The notes under the pieces: generated by a model | The model's database searches: none | Told to the model about the DNA's origin: nothing | The model's input: the letters and a program-made list of their open reading frames with translations, nothing else | Position numbers and translations under genes: made by a program | Part shown: one piece after another, positions 31,601 to 39,355 of the stretch | Position numbering within the stretch: the stretch's first letter is position 1 | How the letters are laid out: each line of letters begins with the position of its first letter | Source: Klebsormidium nitens | Lineage: Eukaryota > Streptophyta > Klebsormidiophyceae > Klebsormidiales > Klebsormidiaceae | Assembly: GCA_000708835.1 (NCBI GenBank) | Contig: DF236959.1 | Location: 1 to 39,355, forward strand | DNA: 39,355 nucleotides | Reading direction: 5' to 3'

Positions 31601-34600
31601 GGCTTCTGGTTGCGCAGCCCCGCCGTTACCGAGGCCCGGAACGGCCCTGTCACGGTCCCCCGTTACGAGGCCTTCCTTTCATCGGCTGGCTCCCGGGGTT
31701 TGCTCATCAAGAAGTTGCTCATCAGCCTGGGCCTTGTTCCGGAGGAGAGGGACAAGCTGGCGGACTTAGCGGAGGAGATTGCGAGGCGAGAAGCGGAGCT
31801 CAGGTACAGAATGTTATCAGCCTTTGCTTTTCCCTTTTCGGGAGCTCTCATTCAGTCTTGCGATGGAGCAGTCCCTTTCATCTTTTCTGAAAATGATGTC
31901 TCCTACTCGGAAACTGTACGTATCTCGACAGAAATCGTCGATTTGTTTGGAACAGAGGGGCTCCGCCGGGTCTCTCTTAGGAAAGAGATAGTGACGCCAA
32001 AGATTGGCACTCCATGACGCAAGTTAATATGTCCTCCGACTGCTTCACACGCTGGATCATAAATCTGAATTTTTAGGAACTCTTTGTCACGTTAACAGGC
32101 ATCTCATTGCGAAGTGCATCAAGGCTTTACATCCCGTCGCTAACCTTCACCCCCTGCCAAGCTGACCTACTCTTCACTCCATTCTCCAGCCCCCGTTACG
32201 TCAGCCGCGTCTCGATGCAAGACGTCTTCCGCCCGTCCCTGGAGAATGTCTCTGGGGGCAGCCTCTGGGACCGGGTTAAGGCGTCCGCCGGGGTTATGTT
32301 CGCCCAAACCACCCTTCTCGAGCCCGCTTACCGGGAGATGGTTATCTTGTACACGCCAAAACCCTCGGACAGCAAACCCACTCTCTGGCAACGCTGGGTC
32401 CGGCGTCCGAAAAACGCGCTGCAGCGGCGGTTTAGGAGGGAGGTCGCCGAGGGGGGGTCGGATGACGGGCAGGATGAAGGGGGGGAAGTGGGGGACGAGG
32501 GGAAGTTGCAGCTGAACATGTATAAGGACATTCCGATCCCGGAGCTGAAGGTGGTGTTCCCGGACAAGAAGCTGTCGTACCGGCTGCTAGACACGGTGAG
32601 GATTAAGACTCTGGGTTACTGGGCTGTCGTGGTCTGACGTTACGAGGTTCACAGCGCGTTTTTAAGGCCGACGAGGAAGTGAGCAATGAAGGAAGCATCC
32701 CTTGAACCAAAGCGGGACGAATTTGAAGACAGGACTTGGAGTGTGACATTGTCGGACGAGAAGCCGTCTCGCCTCAACACGGGGAATGGCACTGTTCAGC
32801 AAAGCTTCACGATCGGGTTCGACAGTTGATCAGAGTATAAAAGACCAATTGAATTTTGAGGCTGATATTCTTCAGGTTGGAAAATATGAAGCATTGGCAC
32901 CTCACGCTGGACAGAGGGAATAAGGGGATGGACGGCTCAAGGCAAACCCATTCTACGTCACTGTCTAACACCTCTTAGGGGCAATCTCCATACGCGGAGT
33001 TTTTAGCGCTAGCTAAGTACGGTAATTTCTCTGAGGATCGGTTATCCTGCCAAACGCAGTAACCAGCTCTGACCCTCGTTGATTTTGTCTTTAACCGCAG
33101 GTTCGGCTTGACTTAACCACCATCTTGGGTATACTCGCCTTCGGGCTGCAATACCGCTTCGACGACCTCAACTCCATGTAAGCAGTTTTGGCTTGCAGCG
33201 CCGCGTCTCCGCCTCTTTCTCTGGTGGCTACAATAGTAGTCAGCCGTTTGCCTCAAGCCTGCCAGTCTTCTCTTCTGTTCTCATTCCCCAGCAATTGATC
33301 ATGGATCATTTCTACAGTGACCCTCCTTGAGCATGCAATCTTTTCGTTTGTCCTTCTCTTTTGGTCACGACTTCCTTGCCACGCTCTCTCGTGCAAATAT
33401 TCCCGTCATTCTGTTTTTCTTGCAGCTCCAACTTCATCTTGGACGCGATTGCCTTCGCCTCCCTGTCCTACTTCCTGTTCCGGACGTCTCTCTCGTACGC
33501 TCGCACCTTTGACCGATACCGGGTATGCCGGAAGTTTTTATCGTTAAACTGAGGCTATCAAAATCTGCCGTCGTCAGTTGTTTAGAATCAGAGTAGCCCG
33601 TCCTTGAGTCACACATTCAAAGAAGCGCGCTCAACGTCCCGATGCCCGTGAGGACGCAAGTCAGCAAATTTGGTGTGATATCCACTTCAATGGCAACCGC
33701 GTAGCTGATTCTGACGGTTGTGCTCATTATCTAGTTGAGCTCATCGCTTGGGTTCAACGCACCCGCCATACTGAATATGCCGATTTTCTCCAGCTTTCGG
33801 TGGATAAGTCCCTGTAGGCATAGCGGCTGTTGGTGTGATCCACATGAGGTCCGTTTTCCACTTGCTTCGACGCTTGAAGTAGTGAATGCCTGACTGAAGT
33901 CGCACCGAACTTTCCCCCAGCTGCTCGTGAACAAGACCCTGTACGAGAAGACGCTGGCCAGCGGCTTCGGTGTGATCCACTTCATCGTGGACGCCAGCGA
34001 GGACCAGCAGTTCAAGGAGGCGGCGCTCGCATACGGCCTCCTATTGAAGGCCGACACGTGGCAGGTATGGATCTCTGGTCGTTTCGTCGTTCATGTTGGA
34101 TTGATGTTGCTCATAGAATCTGCCAATGCTAATTGGGTTTTGCCGCTTGCTGATCTCAATCACAGTGTCTTTTGCCTGGAGCTCTGGATGTATTCCACAA
34201 TGAGCACACCAGCTGTGTTTGATTGCGGCAAGCTTTACCAAGCGCTCAACCCTCCAGAAATCTAGCTAGCAGATCTCGGCCCGGTGTCAACGATTGGCCA
34301 ATCGAAATTGGACCAACCTAGCGTTTCTAACGGCAATTCACAACGAGAGTCTCGGAAGTATGGCCTACCGGATTAGATTCTCACTTTCCCACTTACAAGG
34401 CTTGACATTTCACGCTTTTTTGTAACAGACGCAGCAGGGACTGGCGCGGGACTGCGTGGCATTTTTGGAGCAGAGATGCGGCGCGCAGGTGAGAGAGTCC
34501 CCACATACACACCGGCACTTTGCTTCACCCGTCAACGTTGGTGACTGAGGTTCTGCTACAGTCTGGGCAGATTGGGTAACGTAGTAGGCTGATTCGACGG

Positions 34601-35757
34601 CTACTTGGAAGCAAACATGCGCCAGACAAGTCGCACATCATGGCCGAGTGCTCAGCAGAGGGGTTATTATAACACTTGACTGCCAGAGTCCGCTTGGTCA
34701 TTGCGGTGTCCACCATCCAAAGGCCCATCTGATTCTTTAGACCGATAAGTCGCGTTATTGATCAGAGTTCGGAGGATTTCGGCGCCGAAAATCTTTCAAA
34801 AGAAACTTTGCACGAGACAGCACTGGCTGTTACGGAATAGGGTGCTTTTTCACGTCATTCATTAGCTCATGGAGTACTTCGTAACGTCATCTGATTGTTT
34901 TTTCTGAGTAGCTTCCGCCTTCGATGCCGAGGTCAGGTCATTTGGCTCGTTCTCGCCTTTGGAAGAGTCAAGCTTTTTGGATGTCAGATCTGTGGAGTCT
35001 TCTACTTTGAAAAGCGGTAGTTTCTAATTTTTCAAACACGTGGTTGTAACTTGCACAGATTCTCATGCCCGTGGACCGGGCGCTCGAGACGTTAATCCGC
35101 TTGGGACTGGCGGAATCCACCACGAAAGGCGACCTGAAGCGGGCGGTCAGCAGCGGAAGGTCGCCGGAGACTGCGGACGACGGCCTGGGTGCAAGTCGAC
35201 AGACGCCGAACGGTTCGTCAATCTCGGAAGAAGCGGAAAGAGAGGCTGGGCGGGACGCCGAAACTTTGCAATTCGACCAAGGGCTTTCGTTTGGGGAAGA
35301 GAGGGAAGGGGAGAAAAGAAAAGCGGAAGTGGAGACTGAGAACCTGCAAATGAACGGAACGGGGTCGGAGAAGAACGGGGTGTCGACAGTTGCGGAAGCG
35401 GAACGAGGCTCGAAGAGCAGAACGGAAGAGCGAACCAGGACTCCGGGACAGGCCGCATCAGCGGAATCCGTGCAGGTTGATCGGAACGCACGGGCGGAAA
35501 GCTCGGACGGTCTAGCAAATGCGCGATCGAGGGGTTTGGAGGCGCAGGCGGATTCGGACGGGCGGACGGAAAGGACGGAAAGCTTGGACGGGCGGGCGGA
35601 ACGAACGGAAGAAGGGACGGCGGAACGGAGCGGAAAGGACGGGGAGCTTGTCTACCGGGCGATTCGGACAGGGGAAGCGATGCCCGGGTTAGAGCGGCGC
35701 TGGCTGGGGCTGCTGATGCGGCCGTCGGTGTGGGCACTCAATAAGGAGACGCACTGA
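27205..35757 (+). CDS. DUF3754 (TMEM143-like) protein, 10 exons
   Basis: Exons: 27205-28656, 29180-29805, 30488-30742, 31618-31803, 32190-32595, 33101-33177, 33426-33522, 33921-34064, 34429-34488, 35059-35757. They total 4002 nt, 1333 residues. The N-terminus is Ser/Arg-rich with few acidic residues, like a plastid transit peptide, followed by a low-complexity region. The DUF3754 part starts at RHIPVNKADLIPAMRDLF and includes EELRADYALTH, IFRRGYSVERESG, LEPAYREMVILY, YKDIPIPELKVVFPDKKLS, two membrane segments (ILGILAFGLQY; ILDAIAFASLSYFLFRTSLS) and LASGFGVIHFIVDAS. DUF3754 proteins are membrane proteins of organelles in plants and animals with no firmly known function. The chosen ATG is the first in frame; the frame is open a little further upstream. 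Confidence 0.85.
29180..29805 (+). CDS. DUF3754 gene exon 2: acidic insert and conserved core
   Basis: Acceptor tgtacag gives VIMEELRADYALTHTEE, continuing SILHAEHQ from exon 1 as in the family. An upstream acceptor at about 29099 would add a less family-like stretch. A long acidic, Ser-rich insert follows, then FETNVLEILSRGQFEALTSA and LPINVDWKSSSKEAIIF, ending phase 2. Confidence 0.8.
30488..31803 (+). CDS. DUF3754 gene exons 3-4
   Basis: 30488-30742 reads RRGYSVERESGRMTGPKTDY through RKVERWLGEPLP to a Glu-Gly repeat, phase 2-2. 31618-31803 reads AVTEARNGPVTVPRYEAFLS, then GLLIKKLLISLGLVPEERDK and EEIARREAEL, phase 2-2. Both exons have a partial copy in the intervening intron. Confidence 0.8.
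30832..30907 (+). repeat. Partial copy of DUF3754 exon 3 end in the intron
   Basis: gtcgagcggtggctgggaga at 30834 repeats 30675, an offset of 159 bp. The copy runs through the Glu-Gly repeat to the place of the donor, where gtgaga has become gttggc. Confidence 0.9.
31458..31534 (+). repeat. Partial copy of DUF3754 exon 4 start in the intron
   Basis: Open copy of the first 75 bases of exon 4 at an offset of 160 bp, preceded by an acceptor-like tttccccag. It encodes AAVTKARNGQVTVPRYEAFL SSAGS in the same frame, then diverges at 31534. Many changes from the true exon are synonymous. Confidence 0.9.
32190..35757 (+). CDS. DUF3754 gene exons 5-10: membrane part and charged tail
   Basis: Exon 5 (32190-32595) holds EMVILY and IPELKVVFPDKK. 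Exons 6-7 (33101-33177, 33426-33522) carry the two membrane segments. Exon 8 (33921-34064) has VNKTLYEKTLASGFGVIHF. Exon 9 (34429-34488) has LARDCVAFLEQRCGAQ. Exon 10 (35059-35757) has MPVDRALETLIRLGLAE, then about 170 Glu/Arg/Gly/Ser-rich residues with repeats of the type DGRxERTE and a final ERRWLGLLMRPSVWALN before TGA. Confidence 0.8.
33665..33885 (+). repeat. Two decayed copies of DUF3754 exon 8 in the intron
   Basis: ggtgtgatccac of exon 8 (33969) recurs at 33832 and, as ggtgtgatatccac, at 33672. The nearer copy starts with its own cag at 33791 and follows the exon through VNKTLY, but has an early stop and a short deletion. The outer pair is 160 bp apart. Confidence 0.8.
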
Positions 35758-37819
35758 GCGGAACGGTAGCGGAAGCGGAAGCGGAAGCGGATCTGGGCTG
35801 GGTTGAAACGGGAATGGAAGTTTGCGAAGTGACGAGCAAGGGGTAATGCAGGATGCGTGAGTCTGGGGATTTTTTGGCCCGAGACCATGGCTGATGGATC
35901 GGTTTCTTCAGACTCTCTCAATGTGGGGTATTGTGGGCCGACCGCCAAATCTCGTTGGTGAACGTTATTCTGGTGAGAGGAGTACTCGAGTACTTGGCAG
36001 CTCTTGGGGAAGAGATCCGCCGGAAGTGTCCGGTTGTGAAGTGACTTTCTGCGTCTGAGCCGGATTGCATCGAAGTCAGGAAACGCACGCTATTGGGTTC
36101 TTGAAAGTAATAAAAGTCAACAATTGCATCTTGATTCTAGATAGATTTAGCATCATACCGCCCTAGGCTGACGCGCATAGACTAGCGACCGTTATTGAGA
36201 TAGGGATAAGGTTAAGGAACGGTGTTTCAACTTTTATAGCTCCCGGAATTTGTTTGGGCGCCCGTTAGTCAGCGCCAATTTGACACTGTTGTCTTAGCTT
36301 TTAGGTATAGATGCTTACTTTAAGAATCGGTTAGCAATTTATGACCGTTGGTTAGTTGTACCTCCAGACACTGGACATTTGTCCAACTAGGACAGCGGCA
36401 CCAGGCATGAGCATATGTAGTTAGTAGAGAAGATTTAAACGTCTTCGCTGCTTCCCTTACGAGTTGCGGTCTTTCCATCCCGCAAGCCAGCCTGAGCCAG
36501 GCTGTTCAATCCCATTCAGTCCGATGATCGCTTTAATGCAGGTTGCATTAAACCTTTAGTAAGTTCACATATAGCTAGCTAGATCAGAGTGTTGTTTGAT
36601 CAAGAAAACCAGTTGTATAATTGTATTCTGTCTCCAACGTGACCGTATCTCAGGGTGAGCACAATATTTTTCCACCGGCTTTCCGATCGGTCTTCTTGAC
36701 TAGGGCATCAGGTTGACGGATCAGGTGCATGTGCCACGTACCGCGTACGCCGGCGCCAAACGTACGACGGCACCTTATCATATACGCATGCACCTAAAGA
36801 AATGACGCTGATTCCCAATTACATTTAAGCGGATTGCATGTGCAATGATGCCTCCCGAGGCAGGCCATGGCATCGCCACCCGCGGAGGTGACCGTACGTC
36901 GCCGTCGCCCAATGATGCATGCCGTAGCTGCTTATACGTCCGGGCATTCATATATGATGGCAAAATGTAAGTTCCACGTTACTCGTGAGTATCACTAAGT
37001 GGTGAGGAACTCTGTGTCATATCATGAATGGTGGTTTGGGCGCCGGCAATGATTTAGAAGGTAGCCTGCATGGGGGAAGAGACAGCGACTGACATCATTG
37101 GCTGCGGTTATGCCAGGCTCTTAGTAGGCCAATGCTGAGTCGGACCGGACGGTCCAGAACCAAGACGTCCGACATTACCGTGGGCCGCGAAAGCGTTTCA
37201 GGCTCATTTGAGCACGTACAACCTGTGTACCATGCATGATTGCGCGCCGCTTGAACTTTCATCATTCGATCTGTTGTGGGAACACATGGCGTACTCATCA
37301 TGGCAAGTTGGACTAAGAGAGTCGAAAGCAAGTAACAGGCTCTGCCATATGTATGCAATTACCTATTGGTGTAAGAGGGTGCATGACCAAAGTTGCAGTC
37401 CAAGCTCCAGTCCAAAGTTTCTGATTAGAACTAGAAAGGCTGCCTGGATGGTCATTCTTCGTTCGAAGCTAGGAAAGTGCAAGCGTCAAACCAGAAGTTC
37501 CTCTTTACTAGCATTTCCAGCTTGCAGCCACTCTTTAGTGACCCAGACTGAATTGACGTGACCCCGTCCAATCTTTAGCTATAGTATCGTTCACAAGATT
37601 CGTTGAAAAACGAAGTACGAAACTTCTCTGCTCAACATTATCTTACAGGCCCTTTCTGCAAACCGACCATGTTGATGCAGGAGTCTGGCGGACCTTTGCC
37701 TGACGTACCTCCCAAACGGTCGCCCCTTTCGCACCTTCCGAACAGCCCAATCCGAATCAGTTACACAAGAAAGTTTCCCGACATGGTAATAACTGGCGGG
37801 CCGTTTATTTAGGAGGGCC
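35758..37819. other. Spacer between DUF3754 and glycosyltransferase genes
   Basis: Convergent 3' ends face each other. A short ggaagc microsatellite follows the DUF3754 stop (35761-35800). No supported gene, RNA or repeat family is seen in the rest. Confidence 0.5.
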
Positions 37820-39203
37820 TTACTGCCCACGTTTGCTGCGCCCCACTTGATTGAGAACTATGGTGGAGAGGGTGCCCAGGGCGAGGTAGAAGAGGGTGAC
37901 GTCAGCCCCGGTACGTACCAGGAAACTCATCCGGGCGGCCTCGACGATGAGGTGGTCCAAACCGAACTCCGCAATGTGCTCCACGAAATCTGCGGTTTCA
38001 GTTGAAGGTAAAAGTCAGTAGAATTGTATCAATAACAGAAAGGTCAGATACGCGCAGATAGGATTATGAGACAGAGATGCTGACTCGATAGCTGACTCGA
38101 GGTGAGCAAAAGAGATGCTAAAGCCCATCAGATCAAGTAACCTGTCATTCAAACTTTACGACAAAGCTCAGAAATCTCGACGCGAAGGCAGGCGTACGGA
38201 GTTGAAACGGCGGATGAAAAGGGAAGCTCACTAGAAGGATCAGGCACATAGAAAATCACGAGTCACAGAACAACGCGCAACAGGAGAGACGGTAAACTAC
38301 CCCAAGTAAGCACCTGCTGCGCGTTTCACGCCGCCGTACGACCGGAAGATCTTCCCGGCTCTCTGCGCCGCCTGCTGGAACGGATTCCGCTCTGTGGCGT
38401 TCCCCGGTCGAGTCAACCGGGCGACGGCGTCCGCCACGGCTTGTGGGTTAAGCGTAACCGGGTCGAGAACCAGCCCCGCGCCGCTGGCCGCGAGCCGCGC
38501 GCCCATGTCGAACTGATCGGCGAAGTACGGGAGGCAGAGAACCGGGGCGCCGTAGTAGAGAGCCTCCTGCGCGCACATTTTTGAAGGAATGTCAGTCTTT
38601 CAGTACTGGAAGTTGACCTGATTGTGATCCAGGGAACTGAAAGGACACACAGCGAAGTGGGCTGTACGCTGCTCTCCTGTAGAGGGGTTGAGATGAAGGA
38701 ACGTGGTAGAGCGCGCCAGAAAACGCGCTGGTAGAAACGAACGAATGGCAAACACGGCCAATCGGACTGACCTGAAGAAGGACGTTCGGAATACGTGGAA
38801 AAATTTGAAAGGAATTGTTCTTAAGTTTCGCTTGCGTCCGCTACTGATAGGGGATACATTCTTGGCACCAATCGGCACAACAATTGAAACATCACGTCCA
38901 GTGATATGATTCATGCAACAGTTCGCTGAAATCCCAACCCAATGGAGAAAAATGAAAAGATCTTCGAATGATCGAACCCTTCCTAGCAAGTTTGTAAGAA
39001 CCCGCCCTGGCGCACCTGAAAGCCATTCCCGCCGCAGTGCAGTACGGCGGCACCGATCGCCGCGTGCGCCAGCACCGCCTGCTGGGGGATCCACTTCTCC
39101 AGCCGGAACTTTCCGGGGGGCAGGTTCAGCCCCGCAAGCGCGTCTCGATTCGCCCCCCGGAGCGCCCACAAAACGTGCGACATGTTAGATTGTATCAATG
39201 CAT
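37820..39203 (-). CDS. UDP-glycosyltransferase, C-terminal part (5' end outside window)
   Basis: Three exons: 39016-39203, 38314-38566 and 37820-37989, 202 residues to TAA at 37820-37822, phases 1-0, 0-1 and 1-stop. This is the nucleotide-sugar binding half of a GT1-family enzyme: VLWALRG, then WIPQQAVLAHAAIGAAVLHC, GGNGFQEALYYGAPVLCLP and YFADQFD, the UGT signature. A final exon with DFVEHIAEFGLDHLIVEAA follows, then a hydrophobic segment TLFYLALGTLSTIVL and a short basic tail. This layout resembles membrane-anchored UGTs of animals rather than the soluble plant UGTs. The N-terminal acceptor-binding half lies right of the window. The substrate cannot be told. Confidence 0.85.
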
Positions 39204-39355
39204 CTGGTAGACAATCACATGTTGCAAACAACACAATGGCACGAGCGTCTCTCAAAGGCGCCTTCTTCCTTCCTTCATGCTTTTCTGATTATGATATCGA
39301 TCATGTTCCTCCTGCTCAAGTCTATAGTCTCACTTCACTCTACAGACTGAGCCTT
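39204..39355. other. Edge sequence, probable glycosyltransferase intron
   Basis: No coding match is seen upstream of the first visible UGT exon; the acceptor ctaccag fits an intron running out of the window. Confidence 0.4.

Noticed and set aside
35147-35737. 196-residue Pro/Ser-rich minus-strand frame
   Set aside because: It is the complement of the Glu/Arg-rich last exon of the DUF3754 gene, which has family support for its own strand.

Overview
This window is nuclear DNA from an intron-rich eukaryote of the green lineage. The evidence is a two-domain Der/EngA GTPase with an organelle-type presequence, a DUF3754 protein with a plastid-like N-terminus, many short exons with GT-AG junctions, and a secreted cysteine-rich protein with Pro/Thr linkers. 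A streptophyte or other green alga fits best; this is inference and the species cannot be fixed from sequence alone. No rRNA, tRNA, CRISPR, bacterial operon or intact transposon was found. Exon boundaries were read by eye from splice signals, reading frame and agreement between copies.

Layout. (1) 1-14.1 kb, + strand: two tandem paralogous genes (196-5056, cut by the left edge, and 7493-14063), about 9 kb apart. They encode a secreted protein built from four-cysteine modules and Pro/Thr linkers. Nearly every module is one exon flanked by phase 1 introns, and I do not recognise the family. (2) 15.5-26.7 kb, - strand: a 13-exon Der GTPase gene whose assembled frame closes at 788 residues, with an unusually long linker between the two G domains. 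The introns around its third exon are filled with about 13 decayed copies of that exon's edges, spaced about 130-178 bp. (3) 27.2-35.8 kb, + strand: a 10-exon DUF3754 (TMEM143-like) gene, 1333 residues, head to head with Der. Three of its introns also hold partial exon copies, at offsets of about 160 bp. (4) 37.8-39.2 kb, - strand: the 3' end of a UDP-glycosyltransferase gene with a C-terminal membrane anchor.

How the genes relate. Der (organellar ribosome assembly) and DUF3754 (predicted organellar membrane protein) share a 508-bp divergent promoter region and could be co-regulated. The secreted modular proteins look like wall or matrix proteins. The most unusual signals are the symmetrical-exon cysteine modules, the roughly 160-bp exon-fragment duplications in two unrelated neighbouring genes, and a pair of adjoining perfect inverted repeats in a Der intron.
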